Of a stretch of DNA of 64,000 bases, positions 1-12,445 are shown one piece after another. The notes beneath the pieces were generated by a model. The model was not told where the DNA came from. It did not search any database and saw only the letters and a program-made list of their open reading frames with translations. The DNA is from Phlebopus portentosus (Eukaryota; Basidiomycota; Agaricomycetes; Boletales; Boletinellaceae), in assembly GCA_037892935.1 (NCBI GenBank), contig JAYXKI010000008.1, forward strand, positions 1,240,001 through 1,304,000, read 5' to 3'. Numbering within the stretch: position 1 is the stretch's first letter; each line of letters starts with the position of its first letter. A program made the position numbers and the translations under genes.

Positions 1-916
1 AATGTGTCGTTGTTTGGTGTTTGGTTTGGCACGGCACGGCCTACTCGTACTCGTTGGTACTGGTGGCACGCTCCGTCTTCCGCAAGCACAAGCACAAGCA
101 CGGGCATAGGCGCCTATTCGTCTGCTCTTACCACCATCATCTCCCTTTGTTTCCTGCTACTTGTGCTCTCAAAGATACCGTCACTGCTGCTGGAGTGTCG
201 AGCGAGTCACCGAAGAAATTTTCATCGTCGTCGTTGAGGTGTCCCATCAGAATCGCTGCGAAAAGGCGTGCCGCGTGTCACGTCTGCTTGGGCCTCTCAC
301 AAACATCGACAAGGCCATCCTACTCTTTTTCCTTCTCATCTTCTTCTTTTACCTTAGCTGCCATCTTCGACGCTCAACGACAGAAGAGGGAAAGAAAGGG
401 CTGAAGTTGACGCAAAGTTGTCGCTTTGCCTTCGTCGTTAGTGTCACGCTTTCAGACTACGACGCCTACGACGCCCGCGAACGACTACTGACAACGGCGC
501 GACAAAACAAATTTTCTAACAGCTCAAGGCCTTTCTCTCTCTTATTGACTTCGCCTAGGCGTAGCGGAGAACGCCTTGGAGTTGTGCGTGATATTGGTGA
601 GTATTTCTGTCCGGGCGTGTCACGTCGTGGACGCTGCCGTTCGACGACCAACCAGGTCTCACCGTCTCACATCACAAATCAATTCTGATTTCCTTTCGAC
701 TTTCAACAGCGTAACGTCTGTCTTTCGTGACACGAGAAAGGCTGGAGTACCCAGGTATTTTTCAAACCGGGCATCACCACAGTGGAAAAGGCCGTACAGT
801 ACATCCGTGATCGTGGCGGGCGTCAGCGCATCACAAAAACAAGCAGGAAATTGACAAATAAATATTTCTCAGCACTACTTCGACTCTACTTCGACGTCGA
901 CTTGATACGGGCTTAG
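1..916. other. 5' flank of SET1, no supported gene
   Basis: This stretch precedes the SET1 start codon. It is rich in CT tracts and TCG/CGT runs. The open frames in it overlap each other in several frames and show no recognisable domain, splice pattern or codon preference. It most likely holds the SET1 promoter and 5' leader. I see no clear TATA box. Confidence 0.5.
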
Positions 917-3900
917 ATGTCAGGGAAGGAACCACCGAAGGGACCGCGGGCGCTTCGTGCCTCAGGCGGGACGCCGCCGGCAGGACTTTCAAATCACCAT
1001 CATCATCATCTTCCGCCGCATTTTCAGACTCAACCAACAGCCTCGAGTAGTCGACAACACTTTTCTTCTTCTCCCTCTACTTCGAGCTCGGGAATAGGTG
1101 TAGCGCCTCCAACAGGTCCGCGTAGTTTATTGAACGGGCTTGCTGGTCCTGGTGTTGGGAGAGTGCAGATCCTTGCGGGACCTGCATCTAAGGCGTATGT
1201 GAATGGGTTCATGGGAGGGCGTGCGCCGCCTTCGGGTCCGAAGGGTAAGGGCGCGGCGAGTCCGCTAAGTGGTCACTCTGGATCGCTGCAGACGGGGAGC
1301 GCGTGGCCGAATGGACGGCCCCCGCCTACTGGGCCGAGCGCGCTGATGAATAGCCAGAGATTGGCTGGCGTTAATGGTGTCGGAGGCGCTGGGATGAGTT
1401 CGAGTCCGAGTCCTATTGGGAATTTGAACGGGAGCGTGTCGAATGCACCTCGAGCGCCGATTTCGTTCTCGCTTCCAGGGTCGAGCTCGAGTTCGTCGGC
1501 ATCAACGTCGAAACAACCGCAACCACCTCCATCTTCAGCAGAGCGTCCACCTTCTCCGTCGTCCTCACCACCACCGTCGCCGCCACCCCCGTCTTCGACT
1601 CTACCTCACCTACTGAACGGCGATGCACCTCCACGACCGCCGTCTTCGACACCACCCCCACCAGCCGGTCCTCCACCAATGCGAAGCCCGCCTCCACCTC
1701 CACCGGCCGAAGTTCCCAATGACCGGTCGCCGATTAGCATCAAATTACCGATGACTACACCGCACGAACCGAAGATCGCGCCTCCACCTCTACCGCCTGG
1801 TCCTCCGACCCTTGAACCTCTTGCTGCTACTTCTGTCGGAAAAAAGGAATCGGAACGTGAACGCGGATGGGTAAGAGAGAAGGAAAAGGAGAGGGAAGGG
1901 AGATCTGAACCGAGGCCTCCGTCTATTGCTCCTCCACCATTGCCTCCTCCCGACCCACGACTTGCTTCCTTGCCTCGACACCATCACTCTAGACCGAAAT
2001 CCCCTCCTCCTTCTCCTTCATCGTCACGACCTGAGCTTCCTAATCACATTCGCTCTGACTCTCAGTCTCGTTCTTCAAGACGATCTCCTTCGCCGCCTCC
2101 ACCTCCACCTCGACCAGCCACGCCCGTACCGGAAGGCGTCTCGGTAACCTACAAACGCCTGCCGGGGCACCAACACCCTCAAAAACTGTACACGCTCGAC
2201 CCGCCCCCGCCTCTCCCTCCCCGCTCCTCATACATCCCTCCCGATTCGCATGACTTCCGCGTCCTATTTGACTCGTCGTGCGATAAAGACCGGTATGGCG
2301 ACACGAAGTCGTTGATGGATACCATCCGCGCGGCAGGGAAGGCAGACGAGCGGATTGTGGATTCTGGGAAGGGCAAAGTGGTAGTGTTTAGACATAACGG
2401 CGAGACAGTAAGTGGTGAGAAGGAGGTGAGCGTGTTTGATCCGCGTCCGAGGAAGGAGCTGGCCGGGAAGAGTGTGAGGTTAAGAAGTGATTTCTGTACG
2501 ACTTCGTATGAGGTGCGTTGGGTTTTCCGTTTCCTCGATGATGATGATGAGTATGCTGATTTTTATTTGAAACTGACTTTGTGTGGAATGATGGGATACT
2601 TGATATTTTATTTAGTACGATTCGAACACACCCGGTCCACCACCTCCCACCAACATCCTCATCTTCGGTTTCTCGGAACTGACACCTACACCTAAAATCC
2701 GACAACACTTCTCGAAATACGGGAGTATCGCCTCGTTCGAGCGGGAGCTCGATCGTGTCACCGGTGGGCAAATGGGCGTAGCGTCAATAAAATATTCGAC
2801 ACACGAAGAGGCGAAGAGGGCTGTGGATGGTGAGGAGGGGAGGAATTTCACGCTTTCGATTGCTGGAGGGGGTGGATTGCTTCTGCCGACTGTGAGTAGT
2901 GGGAAGGGGGGATGGAGAAAGACAGTGTGAAGGTGCTATTTGACGGGGAGGGGAAATTGTTGAAGCTTGTGATGGGTCTTTATGATGAGAGGAGAAGAGG
3001 GAAGGCGAGTGGTGGTCCTGCGAGTACTAGCGCGAATTCGACTACCAACGGTGTCCCAACATCTACATCCAATGGTCAAGTATCTGCAGGCCAACAGCAG
3101 CAGCATCCTCGATCGTTCGCGTACTCTATGCAGTCTCAACGTCCTCCCCATGGCCATGGGCACCCCCCGCATCTCCCGCCTCACCCGCTCTCCCATGTTA
3201 CGCCTAGACCACCTCCACGCGGAGGTCCCCCGCATTTCGCTCGAGGAGGGGGGTCCGGGTTCCCTCATGGTCCTAGTTATTCGAGTCGGTACAGCGGTAT
3301 GAATGCGGAAGCGAGTACGACAGCAGCACCGATGAGACAACCTCCACCATCGCTCGTGCGCGCACGCGCAATGAACGCCGTCCGGTCGACCGTCCCGCCG
3401 AACATGCCCTCGTTGAGCGTACAGCACGGGCTTCAGACGCCTGAGACGGACTCGTCGAGGCCGGATACACCCATTTATGCGCAAGGGCACGGGAGTTCGC
3501 TACGAGGGAGGGGGAGAGGAGTCCTGCCCAACCATCTCCAGAGGCACTCTCATTATTCCTCTCACCCTCGCTCGCATTCATATTCGCATTCGCGTAGTTA
3601 TACGCCGACACATACCTCGACGAGCACACCGCGGGGTTCACGTTCGCCTTCGCCTACTCTCCGTGCGCGCAGACCTTCCGATGCCAGATCGAGATCCCAG
3701 GTGGAGACGCAGGAGGAGAAAGAGAGGAAACACCGGAAGGTGCTTGAGGTTCTCCTGAAGAATGGGTACGACCATGTGCGGATCGACGAGACGCTGTTAA
3801 GTGGGAACGCTGCGCGAGAGGAGGACGTGAGGGAATTCTTTAAGGGGTTTCCTGTTGAAGATGTGCGTTTCACTCTCTTTTTCTTTCCTTCTGGGTGGTT

Positions 3901-6366
3901 TACAGTGCTGATGCATTTGGCTTAGGTATTGCATGATCATTTTGGATGGTACATCACCTTCAGCAGGCCAGACGCCGCGAGGCGAGCTGCCCGGGTACTC
4001 GCTATTGGTACACATACGCTAGCAAATAGAAGCGTCTCGGTAACTGTGCACCCTCCCCCTCACCCCAACGAGATCAAACAGCAGCAGGAGCAACAGCAAC
4101 AATCTTCGACGAGTAGTCTTCATCCTTTGAATCGCAACGAACTAGTGGCGGAGAAACGCGTGTGGAAGCCGGAGGAAGTAGTGGAGGAGGCAGGGAAGGT
4201 CGTGATGAAGGAGCTGAAGACGCTCTTGGAGAAGGATGTGATGGAGAGGATCGTGAATGCGCAGATAAGGAGGATGGTTTATGAGAGGGAACGAGAAAGG
4301 AGGGAGAAAGAAGGTGGCATCGCTATTGCGGTTGACATTGGAACTGGGGAAATGGATAATAACAAGATGCACCTCCTGGTGCAACATGCAGAGGATGTTG
4401 CGAGAGGCGGTGATCGAGCCGATGGGGAGCGAGAACGACAGCGCTTGAAGGGCCTGTCGTTCAGGAAGCGGAAACAGAAGGTTGACGTTGCTGCGACTGT
4501 TCCGGCTGAGCATAGCCTGGATAAAGTGCACGAACCGGAGCCCGAACGGGTATATGATCAGGAGGACGTGGGTCTTGTGGTTACGACGAAGGCTGACGAC
4601 GACGAGGAATCGCTTGTTGCTGTGGCGTTAACCGAGGGCGAGCGTGAATACGAGCAAGGTCAACAAGAGATGGACGTGGACGTGGAAAAACCGGCTAAGC
4701 GACTTTCTGACAAGGAAGAGCGACCCAGGAAGAGGAGGAGGAAGGCTGAGGTGCGCGTTGTACGCGAGAGGGAGGTTGAATCGGAGGATGAAGAAGCCGA
4801 GATTGGGACGAAGGCTGGGAATGTCGTCTCTGTTCCTGCGCCTGTTGAGGAAGCTTCGCCCATTCCTCCCGCTCCTGAGGTTGCTGTCTCGCCCGTACAG
4901 CTCAAGAGGTCGCTCTCTCCGACTCCCGTTGATGAACCGCCCGCGAAACGTTCAAAAGTCGCGATCGATAATGATCAGGACCACATCGACGACGAAAAGG
5001 TGGACGTGGACATCGAGACTCCCATGAACGTCGTCCCTCCTACACCCGTTCCTCCTGTGGTTCAAGGCAAGAACAAGAAGCAATCGGCAAAGAAAGCGGA
5101 GAAGGCAGACAAAGTGACGGAGAAGGAGAAGAAGCCGAGCAAGCGATCGAAGAAATCCAAAGCCGAGCGCGCGGTGTTGGAAACTTTGGTCATCCCGCCT
5201 CAGATGGAGGTGGAGGCGCCCTCTGTGGCCGAAGTGCGCGTATCGCATTCTCCACCTCCTGATTGGGCGTCGTCTGTCCCGATTTCCGAGCCCCCGCTTC
5301 CTGTGGTCATCGAGAAGCCGCTTCCTTCGCCGAAGCGGTATAACCCTCTACCAGACTCTGTCCTCCGAGAACTCGTCGAAGACGATGAAGACCTCTACCT
5401 CGCAAAGCTCGCGCTCTCGCTCGACGTCGACAGTCCCGACTTCGTCGTCAAAGAAGAGATCGCACCACCGTCTGATCCGAATGCGCCTCCTCCGTTTCGT
5501 AAGCACGTCACGGGATCTGCGAGGTCGGAGGGCTACTATAAGATCTCGCATGCGGAGAAGTCGGCGTATGTTGCTCAGTACGCGCTTCGCGGTGCGGGGA
5601 CTGGCGGTTCGGCGGAGAAGGAAGCGGCTGCGGTGGCCCCACAAGAGCCTGTCGTATCCTCTCGCTCGAATCGTGCTAATGCTCGTCGGCGCGCACAGGG
5701 ACTGGAAGAGATGAACCAGCTGCAGCTCGCTGTGGCGCTGTCGAAAGGCGAGAGCGCGGCTGCGACTGAGGTGATGAAGTTCAACCAGCTCCAGACGCGG
5801 AAGAAGCACCTGCGATTTGCGCGTTCACCCATCCATGATTGGGGATTGTATGCTATGGAGCGGATAAGTCGTGGGGAGATGGTGATTGAGTATGTTGGGG
5901 AGATTATCAGGGCTGCTGTTGCGGATAAGCGCGAGAAGGCGTATGAGAGGCAGGGTATTGGGAGTAGTTATTTGTTTAGGATCGATGAGGACCTTGTGGT
6001 GGATGCTACGAAGAAGGGTAATCTTGGGTACGTTGCTCAGCCCTTTCTCTTTCTTTTATCCATCCGCCGATGGTATTGACGCTGACAATCATTTGTTCAC
6101 AGACGCCTGATCAATCACTCGTGTGATCCCAACTGTACTGCGAAGATCATCACTATCAATGGTGAGAAGAAGATCGTCATCTACGCGAAGCAGGAAATCG
6201 AGCTTGGAGATGAGATCACGTACGGTGAGCATTGACCTTACACCACTCTCTTATCGTTTTTATGTCTGACACTCTTGGGGTTTGTGTAGACTATCACTTC
6301 CCCATCGAGCAAGACAAGATCCCGTGTCTCTGCGGCTCGGCCAAATGTCGCGGTTTCCTCAACTGA
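917..6366 (+). CDS. SET1: Histone H3 lysine-4 methyltransferase SET1 (COMPASS catalytic subunit)
   Basis: Catalyses methylation of histone H3 Lys4 in chromatin as the catalytic subunit of COMPASS. Exons read: 917-2512, 2616-3862, 3926-6027, 6103-6224, 6290-6366, giving about 1,710 residues. The N-terminal third is Pro/Ser-rich and disordered. An RRM-like fold follows (NILIFGF near 2655, GVASIKY near 2775), then a second RRM-like part split by the intron at 3863-3925 ([14 protein letters not shown]). A long acidic/basic linker leads to the N-SET region. The C-terminus is a complete SET domain ([44 protein letters not shown]) and a post-SET with [13 protein letters not shown] at the stop. Odd point: exon 2 is closed by a stop at about 2928 unless one base is gained in the G6 run at 2906-2911; an extra G would join GKGG to [10 protein letters not shown]. 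This is either a sequence error, a real frameshift or an unresolved tiny intron. Identity is certain from the SET domain. Confidence 0.95.
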
Positions 6367-7149
6367 ACTCACTTGTCCTTTCTTTGTGCACGAGTTCGGC
6401 TCCTTCGGTTAACCTCACCTCGACCTCACCTCGTTCCGCCCTTTTCTGTTTTCTCGGAGAGGATTTTTTTTTTTTTATACATACGTAAATTTCTGTTCGC
6501 TCAGTCACGACCATGTCCCTACTCGCTGTCCTTACCTCTTCGCTCCTTTCGTTCATATTCAGGTTTAACATTATTTTCTCGTTGCTTTTTACTCCTTTTC
6601 ATCCATCCATCCATCCATTTCATCTCGTCTCTGTCGCTGTCAATTTTCTCTCTTCGTTTCATTTTTTATTTTATTTGACACTTTCTCCCACTTTTTTCCC
6701 ACTTTATACATCTCATGTGTTTGATGTCTCTCGATCTGGCAAGTTTGCATAGGGCTGTGCGCGCAACATTAACGACAACAATTATTTGTTTGGTCTGTCT
6801 CTGTATTGTTATCCCATCAGTCGCATATTTGATATATTATCTCCGTTTGTCGCTCTCTCTTTTTTTCTGGTTTTTCATTGGCATACTTTCGATGGCGTGA
6901 GAGATTCGTAAGGAATACGTGTTATTCTGGCTAAGAACTAAGCTTGGAAAGATGTGATCATGATCAAGGCCTCCAGTTACCGATGAAGGACAACCCCGCG
7001 GCAGGAGACGTCGAAGAAGTGGCTCGACAGTACCCGCAGCGCAGATCGGACGGCAAGAAGGTTATGCAAAAGTAGAAGTACAAGTCTACTTGTGGATGAT
7101 ACAGCAAGACAAATTACATTTACGTTCACAATTATATTTGTTCGTAGCT
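6367..7149. other. Convergent 3' region between SET1 and seryl-tRNA synthetase
   Basis: Pyrimidine-rich 3' flanking DNA between two convergent stop codons. It contains a T11 run at about 6465-6475 and a short CATC microsatellite near 6599-6617. Its open frames are low-complexity and unsupported. It presumably holds the 3' untranslated regions of both genes. Confidence 0.5.
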
Positions 7150-8880
7150 CTATAGCTTCTTCCTCTGTAGACCCTTCGGGAGCTCCTTCACCCATGGGAG
7201 GAAATCGCGGCCACCCATGTATGGACGTAGTACTTCGGGAACGCGCAGGCCCTACAAGATAAAGTGAGAAATGGACTAGGAAAAGGCATTATAATGCATA
7301 CCTCGGGAGTCTGATAGTTCTCCGCGAGACAACATAACGCGCGTTCCGTAGCGCACAGCGTGCCATTCAACATATGCACGTAGAGTTTACGCGTTTGGTC
7401 CTTTTGTTTGAGGCCGCAGCGGACTTCGAGACGTCGGCTTTCTATTATATTTCAGAATTGTCAGGAACCAGGCCAGCGAACAACATGACTCACGGTAGTC
7501 AGTGCAATTCGAGCACGAGACGAGCTCCTTATACGCGCCTTGGAAGGGGAACCACGCCTCCAAATCATACTTCTGCGCTGCGGCCAAGTTCAAAGCACCC
7601 GAGACGATGGCAACAACTCGGTATGGCAACCCAAGGCTCTGGTAGAATTCTTCACTCGTAGCGATCATCGACTCCAGCATTTCCCAGCTCTTTTCCGGCT
7701 CCGTAATACAGAACTGCTCCACCTTCTCGAACTGATGTACACGGAAGATTCCCCACATATCTTTCCCAGCTGCTCCGGCTTCTTTACGGAAACAAGTCGA
7801 ATAGCCTGCATAGCGGATTGGTAGTTGTGCTTTGGGGTCTTCGAACCACTCGTCAGAGTACATAGCCGAGATCGGCTGTTCCGATGTGGCGATGAGGTAC
7901 TTGTCGTCCTCCGAAGCGGTGACTTTGTATAACTCTTCGTCGAATTGGTCTAGTTGTGCGGTTTTAGCCATTTGGTCTTTGTTCATGAAAAAGGGTGGTT
8001 GGATCTTTTTGTATCCCATTTTTCGGAGGAAGTCAAGTCCGTAGGAGATGAGTGCTTGGTTGAGATCTACTCCGTCGCCGGTGAGGAAGAAACCTCGGTG
8101 GCCGGCAATTTTCGCGCCTGTGTTGGCGTATGAACTCGTTAGAAATGAAAGTAAGGTAGGAGTGTTGCAAGCGTACCTCGTTCCAAGTCCATGGCATCTA
8201 ATCGTAAAAGCACTTCATGATGAGGCATGATATCTGTCCTCTGCGCAACCTGACCATTTGGTCCATCCGGATGCCATGTCTTCAGTGTTGCATTATCATC
8301 CTGTACAAAAGATCGTTGAATCAGAGCCTGATCGTAAAAAAAGAGCAACACCGAAATGGCTGACCTCAGTCATGCTGACAGGGACCAAATTCCCAACGAT
8401 GTTCCCTGCCGTAGCTGCTTTCGCTCGCATCGCCGTTTCATGTTCCTTCGCCTCCTTCAATTTCTTTTCTTTCAATGCATCGAGTTCTTTCTTCTGCGCT
8501 ACGAGATCATCGGCACTTTCTTTCGCCTGGATACATGACGTACGTTGAGTATACGGCAATACATATGTGATATTATGCGTGGCACGCATACCTTTTTCTT
8601 CGCAGCAATATTCTTCTGCACAGCGTTGATCTTCTTGCTCGTTTGGTTTACTTCGAAGTCCACTACAGACCGGCCAAAGCAAGCGACACACGACACACAA
8701 ATCAGCAAGCCTCATCAAGCATCTAAGAAGGAATCAAGACACACTCTTGACCCAATCGGTATACATCTGAATCACTTCGTCGACAATCTCGACTGGCAAC
8801 CCACGTTTTCGTTGCGACTCACGGATCTCCCCGGCGTTGCCGCCTTTCGAATCGATGAAATGTAGGACGTCAAGAGTCAT
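7150..8880 (-). CDS. SES1: Cytosolic seryl-tRNA synthetase
   Basis: Charges tRNA-Ser with serine in the cytosol. Seven exons read on the minus strand: 8880-8745, 8662-8592, 8526-8365, 8300-8177, 8117-7494, 7441-7302 and 7251-7150, totalling 1,359 nt (452 residues, a usual length). The start [14 protein letters not shown] and the following RESQRKRG are typical of eukaryotic SerRS. The Lys-rich helical arm ([19 protein letters not shown]) gives the coiled coil that contacts the tRNA. Class II motif 2 is seen in [20 protein letters not shown]. The serine-site segment is [17 protein letters not shown] (spliced), and motif 3 is [12 protein letters not shown]. It ends [10 protein letters not shown]. 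All introns are GT-AG with intact phases, so the gene looks functional. A broken copy of its 5' part lies at 11945-12445. Confidence 0.95.
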
Positions 8881-10165
8881 ATTGTTTGTTCAAAATCGCC
8901 CAAAGTGTGAATAGATCTAAGAAGTAGGCAGATGAACTAAATGGTTAACAAGAGACTGTTGAGTAGGGTTTTGCTCACTTAAATGAAATGACGGAGATAC
9001 GACGTATCGCTGTCACACAAGCAATCTATTCAGATAATGGAGCAAATATGGTGTATTCGACGATGAAGCACGATGAGGATTTAGCCAACTCACAGAATCG
9101 CAAGAAGTAAATAGGAAGGTAAGTGAATTAGTCTTGTATAACAGTGTATCACTGTATGCAGCCAGTTTGACTGCCCGTTGCTGACTCATACTTTCCCACG
9201 CCTGCCTTTTTTTTAGTTGTGCATCTTCAACTCAACTTCGATGTTCTCCTACCAGTGCGACTTCAAATAATCTCATCTATCACTCGTGATGGTACCAATT
9301 CGGACTGGTGCGAATACAAGCTTTGACTTTCATCCATAAATAATAGGAACTACTTTAAGTTTAACCCTGCTTTACTCGGTCTCTTTCTTTCAATGTGTCC
9401 CTCAAGTCAACTTCGGCATTCTACCAATGCCAGTCAGACCAAAATAAACCAAACCCATCACTTGTGCTGATATCTACGCAGGCTGGCACTAGTACTTTCA
9501 GACTTCCTGCGAGTAGGAAGAAGAATTATTCCTTCAACCCCGCGTTTCTCGGCCTCTTGCTCAGCACCACCGTTTACATTCTTCTTTCTTCACGAAGACG
9601 TTTCACCTTCTCAATCCCGTTCTATTATCGGGATTCCTCATACCGATTGTGGCAGAATCCTGATCTAGGACCGCTTACAGTCACTGACATCAGTTATGGT
9701 GGTGCGTACACTTGGAGTTAAACTTGGTGTGTTCGTTACTAGAGAAGGACAGTTGTGAGGTTTTAGGCTGTGCTCGGTGACAGCAATCATGGCTCGGATC
9801 TCCTGTACGAAAAATACTTCTTGAAAAATTTCCTGTCACCTTTATCTGCGTGACTGTTTGTACATAGAGCCACGTTCGCAGCCCAAGGTTTATCCCTCCA
9901 AATTTGACTACTCCATGGTCTTCTCTATGAATAGGTAATGCATCAGCATCAAGAGATACAGAACAAGAAGTATGATTCGGTAAATACCACTCGGCGTGGC
10001 TGATCTAAGTTTTCTGCACAGTAGTCAGTACATCTCATGGTATATAACGGGTGGTGATACGGAACGCCATTCCTCTTCATACCCCTCTTCCTATATCCAG
10101 TCAAGCCGACCGACCTTTTGAAGCCTTCCCCTTTCTTGGCTATTGTTCGCAGAGAAGCAAGCAGT
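8881..10165. other. Intergenic region between SerRS and DUF6534 gene A
   Basis: Upstream DNA shared by both divergent genes. Much of it (about 9200-9850) recurs in diverged form at 13400-13990, and parts recur at about 19210-19460, 21840-22180 and 27290-27560, so it is part of the duplicated unit rather than a gene. A 108-codon open frame at 9395-9721 lies in this repeated block and is not conserved as a frame in the other copies. Confidence 0.5.
10041..10048 (+). promoter_or_regulatory. TATA-like box of DUF6534 gene A
   Basis: TATATAAC lies 125 bp before the gene A start codon. It is followed by GGGTGGTGATACGG and a CTTCATACCC element. Gene D has a similar TACATAAAGG...CTCATACCC arrangement at about the same distance, which supports a shared core promoter. 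Confidence 0.5.
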
Positions 10166-11461
10166 ATGGAATCTACAGTCAACACGTCTGCGACAAATGT
10201 GGATATTACTGTACGTACCAGACATTTCACGCCGTGACGTACCATAATCTTTCGTTCTAGTTCGGGTGTTTTTTCATTGCGTCAATGTGATTTCCTGCTT
10301 ATTTCCATATGCTCTCCTAGACATTTGACCATAACTTCTTAGCCTTACATCGGCGTAATCATTCTCTACAGCACTCTCTCTTATTTGTTCTGATCGAGGT
10401 ACTAGGCTATGGGGTATCGGATGCCTTCAGTTCTATCTGTATTGTGAGGTACGCTCCCATATTTGTCTACTGGAGGTAATTATCGGACAATTTCATTCCT
10501 TTAGATATACTGGAAAACTGAGCAGTGCTGGCTCAAGGTGTACATGACCTTGCTATGGACACTGGATACCGGGCTTCAAGCATTACTCTCATACAGCTTT
10601 TACGTATTATTTGTCAAAGGAATCGCAAATCCAAGTCTGTTAGATCACTTCGAAAAGTGAGTCCGACCATTTATAGAGGCCTAATCGACGGAAACGATTT
10701 CCCTACAGAACCGGGTCAACTCTTGTTCTTCTCACAATTCTTATCAATGCCTCCGTACAGGTCATTTTCATCCATCGTGCTTGGTGTTGTAAGTATTACA
10801 TCAATATTGTAAACTTTGACCGGGTTCTCATATCTTCAAAGTAAGCGACAAAAACCGTATTCTAGCGGGAGCACTGAGCGTCGCAGTTCTGACGCAGCTT
10901 GCGCTAGGCATAGCGTGCGTCGCGCGAATTGCCAACGTGGCCGATATTACGCTGCTAGACAAAGCTGTCCCATTGGAACTGGCTCTGGCTGCCATAACAG
11001 TGATCACAGATACTTTCCTAGCTGCCGTACTGATATGGTTATTGTGGAAGGCGCGTTCCGGTCTCAGGAGGTCGGATTCGGTTGTAAATCATTTAGTCAC
11101 ATACATTGTTGCTTCAAGCCTCGTTACTGTTATCTGTTCATTGGTTGGTCTGATAGGTGCCGCAGTCTCGCCACGTTCTTTCATCTACTTGCTCACTGGT
11201 CTTATTATTTCGAAACGTCAGTGTTCAACAACCTCAAATATGTCTACTGATGCAATCTCTTGCAGTTTATTTCAATTGTCTACTTGCTTTGTTAGTGGCT
11301 TATATCCCTGGTATTATTTTTAGTTGACAGACATCAATAGATTGAACGCAAGATCAAGCCTGCGTGCCGTTGCAGATTATGAGTCGTGTGGCATGAGCAT
11401 TCGTTTCGATAATTTTTCCTCTTCTCCTCACGGAGAGTCGAACCACTTGCAAGCGACTTGA
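10166..11461 (+). CDS. DUF6534 membrane protein, array copy A
   Basis: Integral membrane protein of the basidiomycete DUF6534 family; function unknown. The start MESTVNTSATNVDIT is exon 1 (10166-10210). Then come a 26-nt exon (10261-10286, FGCFFIAS), a 12-nt microexon (10343-10354) and a 43-nt exon (10406-10448) encoding LWGIGCLQFYLYCE. Later exons give YWKTEQCWLKVYMTLLWTLD, a third helix ending IFIHRAW, and a long exon with four more hydrophobic segments. That exon carries the family core TDTFLAAVLIWLLWKARSG and SDSVVNHLVTYIVASS. The tail is LYFNCLLA joined to LNARSSLRAVADY. All introns have GT-AG ends and phases agree. A one-base difference near 11455 makes the frame stop at 11459-11461, before the last exon seen in other copies (its decayed remnant is near 11525-11590). 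The copy probably works but with a shorter tail. Confidence 0.82.
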
Positions 11462-11944
11462 ACAAGGTGTGTATCATTGTTCATCTACTCATCCACTCCT
11501 GCGAGTTCATGCTTGTATGCTTCAACTCCGAAGGCAACCAAACGTGGAACTAATATCGATATTGAGGCCGGAAGTAGTAAACCAATGGTGAGCTCTATAC
11601 TTTCCCGAGATATTGGACTATCAGCTAACATGGTGAGATATAATCAGCTTTCTTGAGAGTGCTATATGAAAAGATAAAGGCGGTGGCGGTGGAATTGCGG
11701 TCTTTATTCAATCCCAGTCTTCTTTACGTTGTATGCGTGAAGTCATATACGTTTCTGCTACGCTTGTGATTACTTACCTATTATTATCCGACAAGGAAAG
11801 TAGGGAGAAAGAATACACTCGTGGTTTAGAAGAAGAACTCGCCGCTGAATGCATAGGAAATGTTTGATTGCATACGCCCGTGTTCGAATGCACGACCTGG
11901 TAATTGCGTAAGCTTGAGACGGAACAGGAAAGGCTAACGCTAAC
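11462..11944. other. Downstream flank of gene A with decayed last-exon remnant
   Basis: Contains a remnant of the family's last exon (TCAACTCCGAAGGCAACC at about 11521, then a GATATTGAGGCCGG stretch) that gene A no longer reaches in frame. After it comes the repeated downstream block with GTGTTCGAATGCACGACCTG at about 11880, which recurs after copies B, C and F. No gene is visible. Confidence 0.5.
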
Positions 11945-12445
11945 ATCGGAACCACCGTAGCTGCATTCGCTCGCATTCATTATTATATCCCGTCAACGTT
12001 GATTATCATTATTCTTTCGTCCCCTTCAATTTCTTCTCTATCAATGCATCGAGTTCTTTCTTTTGCGCTATGAGGTCATCGGCGCTTTCTTTTGCCTACA
12101 GAAGAAACGAATATGAATACATGGCTTTCAACTGCAGGATCATGCGTTTATACCAGCCACACGCACCTTCTTCTTCACGGCGATGTTCTTCTGCACAGCG
12201 TTGATCTCCTTGCTCGCTTGATTTACTTCAAAGTCCACTATAAAGCAGTCAAAGTACTAGACGACACACAAATCAGTAAGCCTCATCGAGCATCTAAGAG
12301 GGAATCAAGACACACTCTTGACCCAATCAGTATACATCTGAGTCACTTCAATCTCAACTAACAACCCACGTTCTCGTTGCGACTCGCGGATCTCCTCAGC
12401 GTTGCTGCCTTTCGAATCGATGGAATGTAGGACGTCAAGAGTCAT
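11945..12445 (-). pseudogene. Truncated duplicate of the seryl-tRNA synthetase 5' region
   Basis: Reads as the first exons of SerRS on the minus strand. The start at 12445 gives MTLDVLHSIDSKGSN and RESQRERGLLVEI, then MYTDWVK and the same splice donor. The second exon (DFEV...) and the start of the Lys-rich arm exon follow at conserved spacing. Compared with the functional gene at 7150-8880, it has lost six bases (GTCGAC) in exon 1. It carries many substitutions and stops being similar near 11950, inside exon 3, so every catalytic motif is missing. It is a by-product of the segmental duplication that also produced DUF6534 genes A and B. A short open reading of exon 1 remains, but no complete enzyme could be made. 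Confidence 0.9.

Larger units (their letters stand above)
8412..11940. repeat. Segmental duplication, unit 1 (approximate limits)
   Basis: This unit holds the 5' part of the seryl-tRNA synthetase gene (minus strand), its upstream flank and DUF6534 gene A. The same order recurs at about 11945-15950: SerRS fragment, matching flank (blocks beginning CTTCAACTCAACTTCGA at about 9228 and 13412, and CTCATCTATCACTCGTGATG), then gene B. Edges are judged by eye from where the similarity fades. Confidence 0.7.

Noticed and set aside
161..688. 175-codon open frame upstream of SET1
   Set aside because: It overlaps other open frames, is full of low-complexity Ser/Phe/Arg runs, shows no domain, and lies where the SET1 promoter and leader are expected.
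1413..1703. Minus-strand frame inside SET1 exon 1
   Set aside because: It is the reverse reading of the Pro/Ser-rich SET1 coding sequence; its Val/Glu-rich composition is the expected shadow.
9395..9721. 108-codon open frame between SerRS and gene A
   Set aside because: The same DNA block recurs upstream of other array copies with the frame broken, so it is not under coding selection.
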